From Phormidesmis sp963789215 (GTDB lineage: Bacteria; Cyanobacteriota; Cyanobacteriia; Phormidesmidales; Phormidesmidaceae), in contig CAWBJY010000002.1 of the NCBI GenBank assembly GCA_963789215.1, positions 856,820 to 920,819 of the forward strand: a stretch of DNA of 64,000 nt. Reading direction: 5' to 3'. A program made the position numbers and the translations under genes. Under the pieces are notes generated by a model. That model was not told the DNA's origin, searched no databases, and was given only the letters and a program-made list of their open reading frames with translations. This document shows, in pieces, positions 1 to 8,800 of the stretch; the stretch's first letter is position 1; every line of letters starts with the position of its first letter.

Positions 1-62
1 TTGTCACGATTCCTGGTAAAACAATTGACACGTTCAAAAGCCGACTGATACGCTATTTCTTA

Positions 63-83
63 GGTTGTTGCAACCCAACAACC
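63..83. repeat. Perfect 8-bp inverted repeat, operator-like
   Basis: GGTTGTTG at 63-70 and its complement CAACAACC at 76-83 flank a 5-base spacer about 190 bases upstream of the first gene. It could be a protein-binding dyad or a small hairpin. No regulator can be named from the sequence. Confidence 0.35.
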
Positions 84-268
84 CTTCCACCGCCCGAAAA
101 ATTTAGCCGTTGCCGGTATTGGCTGCAACCAACACCGACAACTAACCTCAAAACTGAAGTAAGCAGTAAAGAGGCTTGGCACATTGTGCCACAGCCACCC
201 TGACCCCTGACAAGTTAGAGTGGCTATCTTTTTCGTGGCTTTCTTCCACACCCTCACCGGAGAAAACC

Positions 269-556
269 ATGAAATCCTTATCCTTCATCGGCGATCAGCC
301 CTCAGCGGCTGGTCAAATCACGCCTGCTCCTCTGCCAACGCTTTCGCAAATCACGCCAGTCGGCAATCCTTCTAGAGAACCGCTGCGCCATATTCTGCTA
401 GGCAGTCCCGCCGCAGTGCGCCAAACGATTCACTTACTACACACGCTGCACTACGCCGAGACAGTTCTTTGGAGTCCTATTATGACGACTGAAGAACCGT
501 TGATTATTACGCCTGCGCAGGGTGAAGCGATGAGTCTTCTTCGTAAGTACTTGTAG
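269..556 (+). CDS. Small conserved cyanobacterial protein, unknown function
   Basis: This 95-residue protein has no domain I can name. The open frame reaches back to 176, but the ATG at 269 is preferred because GGAG lies six bases upstream and the protein then begins MKSLSFIGDQ. The first half is rich in Pro, Ser and Thr. The second half (PLRHILLGSPAAVRQTIHLL, then a segment ending MSLLRKYL) resembles a short cyanobacterial family that is often present in several copies per genome; this comes from memory and was not searched. There is no signal peptide or membrane segment. It is probably cytosolic and stands alone, convergent with the pilin cluster. Confidence 0.6.
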   Translation: MKSLSFIGDQPSAAGQITPAPLPTLSQITPVGNPSREPLRHILLGSPAAVRQTIHLLHTLHYAETVLWSPIMTTEEPLIITPAQGEAMSLLRKYL

Positions 557-618
557 TTGCTACTTGAAAGAGTTTGGTTCTGCTAGAGTCGTGAATGCTT
601 GCGCCTCTAGCACTCGTC

Positions 619-1434
619 TCAAACGTCAGACTCTGTTGAAGCGTTGGCGGAGCCTTCTTCTTTCTTATGCTTGATTCCACTGATATTGCCATCGTCAGAG
701 AAAACAACGCTGCCACCTAATGCTTCTATTTTTCTGATTGCGTGATCGCGAACATCTTTGCTTAGAGCGGTGGAGAGCAAACTACCCCAGGCATCAATCT
801 GAGCAGTTTTACTATTAGGATTATTAGCTAAAAAGTTAGCGGTTCTCTTAGATGCTTGCCCAACTTGCTTGGCTTCAGGATCGCTAGACTGGGTAGCCCA
901 TTCTGCTGCAGAATCAAAAGACTTCTGAGCAGCTTCATTATCACCTAAGAATAAAAGCTCATCTACTGCCTTGTATCGCCAAACGTAATAGCTATCAGGT
1001 GGCTGATTTGGGCTTAGCTTAGAAAGTCCTAGTGCTGCGATCTCAACAGACTTTTCTGGCTTGCCAGCATATAGAGTGCTACTACCTGATAGGAAAATAT
1101 AAAAGTCTCGATAGTAAGGATCTTGACTGATCAGAGCCTCAAAGAATTCTGGACTTTTTGCATAACCAGATTGTTTGCGAGCCTCATCATCACCGAAATA
1201 CTGTAAAAACTGAACAAAAACAGTATCAGCTACGATGTTTCCAAATCCTATGTTTGGTGAATGCTGTAAGAGTTTTAACCGTGCGCTTAATTCTTCTGCG
1301 CTACTTTCTATCTGCTCCCTTGAGCTATCTGTAGATTGAACTCTTAGGTCGGCCTTTTCTACGAATTGCGAACCCAAAACTGTTGCGCCTAAAATGGCTG
1401 TTGTTGATAACTTCAGAAAAATGTTAGTAAGCAT
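619..1434 (-). CDS. Membrane-anchored protein of the pilin cluster, helical repeats
   Basis: About 271 residues. The N-terminus is one hydrophobic segment (LKLSTTAILGATVLGS), a signal anchor or uncleaved signal. The rest is hydrophilic and alpha-helical with TPR-like spacing (FFEALISQDPYYRDFYIFLS, then YVWRYKAVDELLFLGDNEAA). The start is the ATG at 1434, just inside a GTG at 1437. It is the last gene of a minus-strand series after two pilins, 86 bases from the second. In Synechocystis a protein of unknown function likewise follows pilA1-pilA2, so a role in pilin export, assembly or glycan handling is plausible but inferred. No enzymatic motif is visible. Confidence 0.7.
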   Translation of the reverse strand: MLTNIFLKLSTTAILGATVLGSQFVEKADLRVQSTDSSREQIESSAEELSARLKLLQHSPNIGFGNIVADTVFVQFLQYFGDDEARKQSGYAKSPEFFEALISQDPYYRDFYIFLSGSSTLYAGKPEKSVEIAALGLSKLSPNQPPDSYYVWRYKAVDELLFLGDNEAAQKSFDSAAEWATQSSDPEAKQVGQASKRTANFLANNPNSKTAQIDAWGSLLSTALSKDVRDHAIRKIEALGGSVVFSDDGNISGIKHKKEEGSANASTESDV

Positions 1435-1520
1435 CACGGCAATATGCGCTTTTCAGCTTTTGTAAGAAGGAAACTTGTTGCTTAGTTTGTAATTTCTAGT
1501 TGTATTTTTGACAACTAGAT

Positions 1521-2090
1521 TTAATTTACTTTTTGATAGACGGATGTATCACAAGTCGGTGATCCAGCGAGAGCAGAGGCAAGATTGTTAGGTTCTAATA
1601 TCGTTCCATCTTCACCAGAGACAATAGGTGGAGCCAGAGCTTCACAGATAACAGATAAAGTACTTGATTCCCCAGTGCTACTATGCCTTCCTGCTTTGAC
1701 ACCGCCTAAATAGGCTAAAACGCCTACTTGCGAACCAGGTACGTTGTTGAAGCTTCCATCACTTGGAATTGCTCTATTAATAACGCTACTACCAGCCGCG
1801 CTACCTACACTTATTCGATAGATATAAGCAGTTGTTTCAGGTGCAACACCAAGACCTAACTCTTCAACATTCACTGTGAAGCTTCCCTGTTCCATATACT
1901 CCGCTTGCTGAGCACGATTCATTGAGCCAATGTACGTTTTAGCTTCTGTCTGCTTAGCTTTGTTAGCTTGGTTTAAAAAAGAAGGGAGTGAGATTGCAGA
2001 CAAAATTGCTATAACAATGATGGCAATTAGAAGCTCAATAATGGTGAATCCTTGATTACCTTCTTTTATTGTGTGCTCATATTCAATCAT
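1521..2090 (-). CDS. Type IV prepilin, minor pilin (PilA2-like)
   Basis: A 189-residue prepilin. A short positively charged leader ends in NQG, cleaved before FTIIELLIAIIVIAILSAIS. The Phe that becomes residue 1 is methylated, and the Glu at mature position 5 needed for fibre assembly is present. After the long N-terminal helix comes NQANKAKQTEAKTYIGSMNR, also found almost unchanged in the next gene. Two cysteines near the C-terminus (ICEALAPP and SPTCDTSV) should close the usual disulfide loop. The ATG at 2090 is chosen over a GTG three bases upstream. It lies 152 bases after pilA with a hairpin in the gap, so it is probably a weaker-expressed member of the same transcript. Confidence 0.9.
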   Translation of the reverse strand: MIEYEHTIKEGNQGFTIIELLIAIIVIAILSAISLPSFLNQANKAKQTEAKTYIGSMNRAQQAEYMEQGSFTVNVEELGLGVAPETTAYIYRISVGSAAGSSVINRAIPSDGSFNNVPGSQVGVLAYLGGVKAGRHSSTGESSTLSVICEALAPPIVSGEDGTILEPNNLASALAGSPTCDTSVYQKVN

Positions 2091-2142
2091 CACGCAACTC
2101 TATGGAAATTGTCAGGAATATATCTTTCAAGGCTTAAACAAT

Positions 2143-2177
2143 TCAAGGGAAGCGAGATACGACATCACTTCCCTTGA
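2143..2177 (-). terminator. Hairpin between two pilin genes, attenuator-like
   Basis: TCAAGGGAAG and its exact complement CTTCCCTTGA form a 10-bp stem with a 15-base loop. Read from the minus strand it follows the major pilin gene and precedes the minor one. No strong T-run follows, so it may be a partial terminator or an mRNA-stabilising stem that sets unequal pilin levels rather than a full stop. Confidence 0.5.
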
Positions 2178-2242
2178 CCTGTTTTCACTCAGTTGCTCAT
2201 CCTATGCGGTAACAATATAGGATGTTTCACAAGCTAAAGCGC

Positions 2243-2890
2243 TTACTGAACTGCTTTGAATCCAGTACCACAAGTAGGAGCACCTGGGGTTGCTGAAGTT
2301 AGGTTGCCTGGAGTAGGAGCATACATTGTGCTGTTGTTCGAAAGAGGGGGGTTGAGTGCTTCGCACAAAGCCGCAAGAGTTGTCGCATCGCCACCTGTAG
2401 CAGTTACACCAACCTTAGCAATGCCATAGTATTGTTTAACGGAAGCAGCGGGATCTGGGCCAAGCGAAGCATTCGGATCACTCGGGTCGAGGCCCAAAGA
2501 AGGTGTAGCAGTATTAGAGACTGCACTACCGCCTGTGGTAGGAGAGCTGTTTGCAATTGCGTACGTATAGTTTTCTGTGTTAGGTGTGATACCCAGTCCT
2601 AGAGCCGAAAATGCAGCGGCAGCATCAGTAAGATTGGGCGCGCCGGCAAAAGCAAAGTTGCCGTTCTCTAAGAAGTAAGCCTGCTGACCACGGTTCATAG
2701 AACCAATGTATGTCTTAGCTTCAGAAGCGCGAGCTTTGTTAGCTTGGTTCAGGAAGGAAGGCAGTGCAATTGCCGACAGAATACCGATGATGATAATTAC
2801 AACAAGAAGCTCAATGAGCGTAAAACCGCCGTTGCCCTTCTTTTTCGCGGCGAAGTGCTGAAGCAATTTTGCTTTAATTTGAGTGGTCAT
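2243..2890 (-). CDS. pilA: Type IV major pilin PilA
   Basis: A 215-residue prepilin, the structural subunit of type IV pili used for twitching or gliding and DNA uptake. A 22-residue basic leader (AKKKGNGG) is cut by PilD before FTLIELLVVIIIIGILSAIA; Glu5 is present. The segment NKARASEAKTYIGSMNRGQQ is conserved with the neighbouring pilin. The variable central region is rich in Asn, Ser, Thr and Pro, as in glycosylated cyanobacterial pilins. Cysteines in CEALNPP and PTCGTG should form the C-terminal disulfide loop. Start ATG at 2890 with GGAG about nine bases upstream. As first gene of the cluster after a long AT-rich leader, it is likely the dominant pilin. The hmp chemotaxis operon 3 kb away probably controls the same pili. 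Confidence 0.95.
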   Translation of the reverse strand: MTTQIKAKLLQHFAAKKKGNGGFTLIELLVVIIIIGILSAIALPSFLNQANKARASEAKTYIGSMNRGQQAYFLENGNFAFAGAPNLTDAAAAFSALGLGITPNTENYTYAIANSSPTTGGSAVSNTATPSLGLDPSDPNASLGPDPAASVKQYYGIAKVGVTATGGDATTLAALCEALNPPLSNNSTMYAPTPGNLTSATPGAPTCGTGFKAVQ

Positions 2891-3287
2891 GAAAAGTGTC
2901 TCCGAGATGTTTTGAGGTAAGTTGCGTTGCTCTTGCGAATCGAGTTTCCCGCCGTTGCAAAAAGAGGTTCAAAGAGCTTGAAACCCTCTCAGCGTCAGGC
3001 ATGTACTTGTCTGTTTCGCTACAAATTTAATTTACCCCCCAACTTTTCTTGAACAGTCAGCCCTATTACATAAGCCCGGACAACTTATTTGTTCACTTAT
3101 CCGTACTTTGCCGGTGATAGTTCTTACCCGCTCTCGTCAAGTCGTTCACTTTTCAACGCATTAGGTAGCTTTCCCGCTTTACCTATCAAATTAACTTGCT
3201 ACGGAAACCCCATCACCCAAAGCAATAAGCTCTCTACTAAAACCCATCCATTCAGATAGTCATGTCAATTCCAAAAACATAAAATAT
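2891..3287. other. Intergenic region upstream of pilA
   Basis: About 400 bases without a credible gene. The part next to pilA (2891-3060) is T- and C-rich and should hold the pilA promoter and a long 5' leader. I could not fix a promoter by eye. The far end runs into the decayed toxin gene. Confidence 0.5.
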
Positions 3288-3449
3288 CTAAAGCCAGGGA
3301 TTAAACAGCTCAACGCCCATTCCCTCAAAATCTCCTACATTCCGAGTGACAACGATCAAGCTGTGTTCCAAAGCAGTTGCCGCAATCATCGCATCGTAGT
3401 CAGATTTTGGATCGGGCAGGGCCTTGTTCCGTAGCCCGTTTAGCCTTAC
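3288..3449 (-). pseudogene. VapC-type PIN toxin, C-terminal remnant
   Basis: The minus strand reads LPDPKSDYDAMIAATALEHS, then LIVVTRNVGDFEGMGVELFN, PWL and a stop at 3288-3290. This is the end of a VapC PIN-domain RNase: an acidic residue before the MIAATA helix and the TRN..DFE motif carrying further metal-binding acids. The frame closes at 3450-3452, so about two thirds of the toxin including its first catalytic Asp is missing. Directly upstream, in another frame, lies the start of a Phd-type antitoxin (3489 to 3400). The pair has therefore been reduced to a fused scar by an internal deletion. The toxin cannot be functional. Confidence 0.8.
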
Positions 3450-3489
3450 TTACATCCTGATTGAATTCTCGGCTGGAGATACTGTGCAT
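3400..3489 (-). pseudogene. Phd/YefM-type antitoxin, N-terminal remnant
   Basis: An intact ribosome-binding site (AGGAGG, five bases from ATG) precedes MHSISSREFNQDVSKAKRAT, then EQGP. This matches the start of Phd-family antitoxins, whose DNA-binding N-terminus typically reads SISSREFNQD..RAK.A...GP. After GP the reading frame runs into vapC sequence in the wrong frame and stops at 3400-3402, giving a 29-residue peptide. The dimerisation and toxin-neutralising parts are gone. The clean translation signals suggest the deletion is fairly recent. It could still make a short peptide. Confidence 0.75.
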
Positions 3490-3630
3490 TGCAACCTCCT
3501 AATAAAGCGTAGGTACGTTGCTACATTATATGCCTGTTATCTCATTGCACCCCAGGCAAATTATCAGGATCGAAGCCCTGCGATCGTAATGCGTCTTCTA
3601 ACTGCTTTCGATGTTAGCTACGCCTGCCTC

Positions 3631-3921
3631 CTAATTTTCCGCGATCGCCCGTTGCCCCTCTGTTGGTAATAATGCCATCAGCTCATTAACATCAAAGTTC
3701 TGTTCAATATCAGGAAAATCAACAGCATAGCCACCTGCCCAAATCCTAACGTTAGCTAGCTGCTCATCAGTAGGGCGTACAGCCGGAACAAACTTCGAAC
3801 CTGTCCAGTTCAGCATCTCCAACGAATCCACAGGACAACCCAACCGCGCGCCACTAGAAAACTTCACCTCAATCTCTCTAGATTCAGCAATGTACCGAAC
3901 ATCAATAATTTTATTTTTCAT
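3631..3921 (-). CDS. DUF2442 domain protein, partner of a DUF4160 gene
   Basis: A 96-residue protein matching DUF2442 in size and motifs: a first strand (IIDVRYIAESREIEVKFSSG), the P-hydrophobic centre CPVDSLEMLNW, and the signature RIWAGGYAVDFPDIEQNFDV. DUF2442 proteins are often encoded directly after DUF4160 proteins in pairs that look like toxin-antitoxin modules, although their activity is not established. Here the ATG overlaps the end of the DUF4160 gene by 11 bases, which implies coupled translation. There is no signal peptide or membrane segment. The pair lies next to a decayed Phd/VapC locus, suggesting a small spot of mobile stability genes. Confidence 0.8.
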   Translation of the reverse strand: MKNKIIDVRYIAESREIEVKFSSGARLGCPVDSLEMLNWTGSKFVPAVRPTDEQLANVRIWAGGYAVDFPDIEQNFDVNELMALLPTEGQRAIAEN

Positions 3922-4198
3922 GGCGAATAGAATCCCAAGCAGCTTTAACTTCGTCCAATCGGCTATTTACTAAGCGTAGCGACTTTTTTATAAACTTAGC
4001 ATCTGCACTTTGTCTGCGCTTTTTTCCAGAGTCGAGCACTACGGCTTCTAAACCCGATACATCAATTCTGATCTCCTGTTCCGCAGAAGAGACATGAACA
4101 TGCGCTGGATCGTGGTCATCGCTAAAGATTTTGACTACGCACCCATCAGAACGAAATACTTCAGCCAAAAGTTCGTTCCTTGTTTTCCAAAACCCCAC
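3911..4198 (-). CDS. DUF4160 domain protein
   Basis: A 95-residue protein with the DUF4160 core: a short strand region (CVVKIFSDDHDPAHVHVSS), where the family shows a conserved E/D-P-x-HVHV segment, then IRIDVSGLEAVVLDSGKKRR and a C-terminal helix ending VKAAWDSIRHEK. The start is the GTG at 4198. A TATAAT box lies only a few bases upstream, so the mRNA may be leaderless. The gene overlaps the following DUF2442 gene. A two-gene selfish or regulatory module is likely from family context; the biochemical function is unknown. Confidence 0.8.
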   Translation of the reverse strand: MGFWKTRNELLAEVFRSDGCVVKIFSDDHDPAHVHVSSAEQEIRIDVSGLEAVVLDSGKKRRQSADAKFIKKSLRLVNSRLDEVKAAWDSIRHEK

Positions 4199-4266
4199 AG
4201 AATTATACCACTGTGCTTTTGTAGCGTAGCTATCTCAACTGCTGAACTAAAAACACCGATTCTCTT

Positions 4267-5736
4267 TCAAAACCGCTCCAACTCCGCAAATTTCCCGGTT
4301 GCTCCATGCGCCGCCGCTTCCCCACAAGTCCTCGGTGTCGGAAAAATCTTCGTCGGATTCGCCAACCCTTTCTTATTCACGGCCCCCCGCACCCACTGCA
4401 TCGTCTCCAAATCCACCGCGCTAAACATCTCCGGCATATAGCACCGCTTATCTGCCCCAATTCCATGCTCACCCGAAATACTTCCGCCCACGCGCACGCA
4501 CAGCTTCAAAATATCCCCGCCCAAAGCCTCCACCGCTTCTAGCTCTCCCGGCACATTGTTGTTATACAAAATTAGCGGATGCAAATTCCCATCCCCCGCA
4601 TGAAACACATTCGCCACCCGATACCCATGCTGGTTGCCCAGCGCCTCAATCTCACTCAGCACCTCCGGCAGCCGCGTCCTCGGAATCACCCCATCCTGCA
4701 CATAGTAATCAGGACTCAGCTTCCCCATCGCCGCAAACGCCGCCTTCCGCCCCTTCCACAGCCGCAGCCTTTCCGCCTCATCCATCGCATGGGTCAGCGA
4801 TCTAGCTCCGTTCTTCTCGCAAAGCGCCGCCACCTGCTGAGCACTCGCCACCACCTCCGCCGGAGACCCGTCTAGCTCAATTAGCAAAATGGCCACTGCA
4901 TCGCGCGGATAGCAGTTCGTCGCCACCACGTCCTCCACCGCATTCAGGCTAAAGTTGTCCATCATCTCCAGCCCTGCCGGAATAATGCCCGCGCTGATAA
5001 TGTCCGAAACCGTTTCCCCAGCCGCTTCCACGCTTTCAAAGTCCGCCAGAATCACCTGCACTGCCTCCGGCGACTTCAAAATCCGCAGCGTCACCTCAGT
5101 CACCACGCCCAAAGTCCCCTCCGACCCTACAAACACGCCCGTCAGGTCGTACCCCGGTAGCTCTCGCACCGCACCGCCTACCGTCACCACCTCCCCATCT
5201 GGCAGCACCATCTTCAGCCCCAGCACGTGGTTCGTCGTCACTCCGTACTTCAAGCAGTGCACCCCGCCCGAGTTCTCCGCCACGTTTCCTCCTATCGAGC
5301 AAGCCTGCTGGCTCGAAGGGTCAGGCGCATAATAAAACCCCATGCCGCCCACCGCCTGCGAAATCTGCTTATTAATCACCCCCGGCTGTACCACCACCCG
5401 CTGATTGTCATAATCAATATCTAAAATCTGACCCATACAGGTCGTCACCACCAGCAGGCATTCCTCAATCGGCAGCGCCCCTCCAGAAAGCCCGGTTCCT
5501 GCTCCTCTGGTCACAAACGGAATGTTCTGCTCGTGGCAAAGCCGTACCACCGCCGCCACTTCTTCTGTAGTCCGAGGCAGCGTCACCACTGCGGGCCGCT
5601 GCCGATAGCTCGTCAACCCGTCGCACTCATACACCAGCAGCTCCTCTTTGCGCCGCATCACCCGGTTCTCACCCAGCATCGCTTCCAAAGCGCGAACGAC
5701 CGGTCGCCAGTCACGAGTAGCCACAGCAACAACCAT
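4267..5736 (-). CDS. glcD: Glycolate dehydrogenase FAD-binding subunit GlcD
   Basis: A 489-residue FAD-linked oxidase of the vanillyl-alcohol oxidase fold. It oxidises glycolate to glyoxylate in photorespiration, scavenging the phosphoglycolate made by Rubisco oxygenation. The FAD domain shows PFVTRGAGTGLSGGALPIEE and the downstream SIGGNVAENSGGVHCLKYGV that contact pyrophosphate and flavin. The C-terminal substrate domain contains NVFHAGDGNLHPLILYN and GSISGEHGIGADKR, whose His residues are typical of the D-lactate/glycolate group. The length is normal. No glcE or glcF lies beside it, as is common for cyanobacterial GlcD1. It starts at ATG 5736, 108 bases after the end of the CheA gene on the same strand, and probably has its own promoter. 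Confidence 0.93.
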   Translation of the reverse strand: MVVAVATRDWRPVVRALEAMLGENRVMRRKEELLVYECDGLTSYRQRPAVVTLPRTTEEVAAVVRLCHEQNIPFVTRGAGTGLSGGALPIEECLLVVTTCMGQILDIDYDNQRVVVQPGVINKQISQAVGGMGFYYAPDPSSQQACSIGGNVAENSGGVHCLKYGVTTNHVLGLKMVLPDGEVVTVGGAVRELPGYDLTGVFVGSEGTLGVVTEVTLRILKSPEAVQVILADFESVEAAGETVSDIISAGIIPAGLEMMDNFSLNAVEDVVATNCYPRDAVAILLIELDGSPAEVVASAQQVAALCEKNGARSLTHAMDEAERLRLWKGRKAAFAAMGKLSPDYYVQDGVIPRTRLPEVLSEIEALGNQHGYRVANVFHAGDGNLHPLILYNNNVPGELEAVEALGGDILKLCVRVGGSISGEHGIGADKRCYMPEMFSAVDLETMQWVRGAVNKKGLANPTKIFPTPRTCGEAAAHGATGKFAELERF

Positions 5737-5844
5737 ACGGAACCCAAGGGAAAATCTGCCCCTCGATCCTAACGTAGAACTGAGGTGGAACGCGCAAAAG
5801 CAATAGGGCGAAACCTTATGAACCCAAAGCGGGGACAGGGGCCT

Positions 5845-8800
5845 CTAGCCACCTCGACCCTTCTCTAAGCTCTCCCCATTCAGCATCCGCTGCGCCGCGT
5901 CTAACAGCGCCTCTTCCAGATAGGGCTTCGTAAAGTATCCGCTCGCACCCAAGTCCACGGCCATCTGCCGATGACGATCGGCCCCGCGCGAAGTCAGCAT
6001 CGCAATGGGTACTCGCTTTAGCTGCGTATCCTTTTGCATCCGCGATAGCAACTCTAACCCGTCCATTCTCGGCATCTCAATATCGCAGAACACCAAATCG
6101 CAAGGCAGCCCAGAGCGCAGCTTATCCCAAGCCTCTTGCCCATCTCGCGCTTGCTCCACCCGATAGCCCACCTTGTTAAAGCTCATCGACAGCAGCTCGC
6201 GCACCGTAATCGAATCATCCACAATCAGCACAGTCGGCTCGCTCTTCACCGGCGTTTCTTCCACCGCCGCCATGCCATCTTGCGCCCACATCATCGACGC
6301 TGGCTCGCGGCGCACCCGGCCCATGGCAATATCTATCAGCTCTAGTACGTCCGCAATCGGCATCACTCGGCCATCGCCTAGCACCGTTGCACCCGCAATC
6401 CCGAGCGGCTTGGGCACCGGCCCTTCCAACTGTTTAATGACAATCTCTTCTTCGCCAATCACCTGATCGACCTGCACGGCCACATAGGTATTGGCATTTC
6501 TCAGCACAATTACAGAAAGTATGTCGTCTTCCTGGCTGCCTCCGTATACTCGGCCCCGGCCTAGCGTTCGGTTAAACTTCAGCAAGTCGGTTACCGGCTG
6601 GAACGGGAGCACCGTATCTCGCCAGCGAACGCAATCTTGATCTTGGTCGTTTTTGACCACGCGATCGCGCGGCACATCCAACATATCTTCCACCCCATCC
6701 ATGGGGAAGGCAATCCGCGCCTGATTGCTCACACAGCTTAGCGCCTTGGAGATACTTAGCGTTAGCGGTAGGCGAATCGTAAAGCTCGTGCCACGCCCTA
6801 GCTCAGAATCAATCGTAATGCTGCCTCGAATCTCCGCCAAAGAAGTTCGCACTACGTCCATTCCCACGCCGCGTCCGGCAAAGTCATCTGCCTGATCGCG
6901 CGTACTAAACCCAGCGTGAAACAACAGATCGTAAGTCTCAATGTCAGAAAGTTCTTCTGCTTCTGCCTGAGAAATGAGTCCTTTTTCGATTGCTTTGCGC
7001 TGCACGAACTGAGTGTCAATTCCACCACCATCGTCTGCGACATAAATCACAGTTTGATTGCCCTGATAGAAAGCCCGTACCGTGATTTTTCCTTCAGACG
7101 ATTTACCCGCAGCAGTTCTAGTCTCTGGCATCTCAATGCCATGCGTAATTGCATTGTTGATCAAATGGGTCAGCGGATCGTACAGGTGCTCCACGAGCAT
7201 TTTGTCGATCAGCGTGTCTTGCCCTTCTACAACTAGCTGAGCCTCCTTGCCACACTTCAATGAAATATCTCGTACTGCTCGCGGCAGCCGATCGGCTGCC
7301 TGAGAGAAAGCCACCATTCTGGCGGTGTTCAAGCCCTCTTGGAGCTGCGTTGTAATCTGTCTAAACTGCCGAGTCACCTGGTCGGAAGACTCCACCGTGT
7401 AGCCAATGTCAGAAGAAGACTCTCGCACTCTTACAATCAGCTCGATCATCTCTTGCGAAAGAGAATGGAATCCTGTGAATCGATCCATTTCTAAGGCGTC
7501 AAACGTAGCGCCCGTCGCATGGTCACTTTCTGCCGTCTCAGCGTTACCCATAGCTGCAGTCGGACGCTTGCTCGACATCAACGAACTTTCTAACAGCGAT
7601 CGCTCGTACAAATCGCGCAAACGCTGTCCCACATCATTTAGCTGCTGCACCTGAAATAACAAATTGTCCAAAAACTGTCTTAGCCGCTCCTGGTCTCTCT
7701 CAAGCGTATTTCTGTTTACTACTAGCTCGCCTACTAGGTTGCTCAGATTGTCTAAATGACTGACCGACACGCGCATATTTTGCTCGCGTGTATTGCTACT
7801 GCGGCGGGGCGCTCTTGTGGTAATTCTCCTCGTGTGGGGTTCGCCGCTGGCATCGCCATCCTCTAGCAGCCGCTCCAAATCATCAAAGTTGTCGGCATCG
7901 GCGATTGGTGATTCTGACGTAGCTTCTTCACTAAAGCCACCCGCCATAGGCGAATCTGCCCCTTCAGAAAGTAAAGAATCTAGCTCGTCAAAGTCTGCGA
8001 AGTCTTCGGCCCCTGATTCATCAGCAATCTCTGCATCGGCATTTCCGTTGGCCGACCCAAAGAAGTTATCTTCGTCTACATGGCTTTGCGGCGCTACCGA
8101 AAGACTATCAACTTCAGCCGGTAGCGTTTCTTCCCCAAACAGATCGTCAATATCTGAGAATGCTTCAATAACCGAGCTATCTATAGACTCATCTGCTTGG
8201 CCGTCATCTTCTAGCGACTTTTTTCTTGCCTGCTCACCTGTGTCTGTTTCAAAGTCTAGCCCTAACAAGCTATCTAGCTCTGCATCTTCAAGTCTCAGGC
8301 CGCTGATGTCGCTAATGGTTGTTTCACCATCTGCCGCATCTGAAAACTCATCTAGATCACCTGAAAAAGTAGGTAAATCTCGCGCATTGAGTAAATCTTC
8401 ATCTTGGCTATCAGCAGCGGCTTCATCTAATGATTCATCAGTCTCTGTTAGTCCTAAACCAAAAGCCGTATCGAAGTCCAACAGATCAGCTTCTGATAAC
8501 GCACCGGTGTTGCCACTCGCCTCTAGATCTAGGTCGTTAGCGTCGCTAGTAGAGGGTTCTATCGTCAGGAAGTCGTCTTCGAGCGTTGAGTCGATCTCGA
8601 TATGCTCTTCTTCATTCGGCAGGACTGTTTCAGAAGTGTTTTTTGCACTCTCTTCCTCAACCGCATCTAACTCGCGAACGGGTTCTGTTTTATCGCCGGC
8701 TGCGCTTTCGAGCAGTGCTTCTTCAGCCGCTTCGCTAAAATCTGAGTCCATAAAATCGCTCTCGCTAGCAGCGATCGCATCGCTCTCTTCTAGCGCTGTA

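Noticed and set aside
3424..3669. An 81-residue plus-strand frame in the toxin-antitoxin patch
   Set aside because: It has no family signature and lies over the minus-strand antitoxin/toxin remnants and the DUF2442 end, which explain the sequence better.
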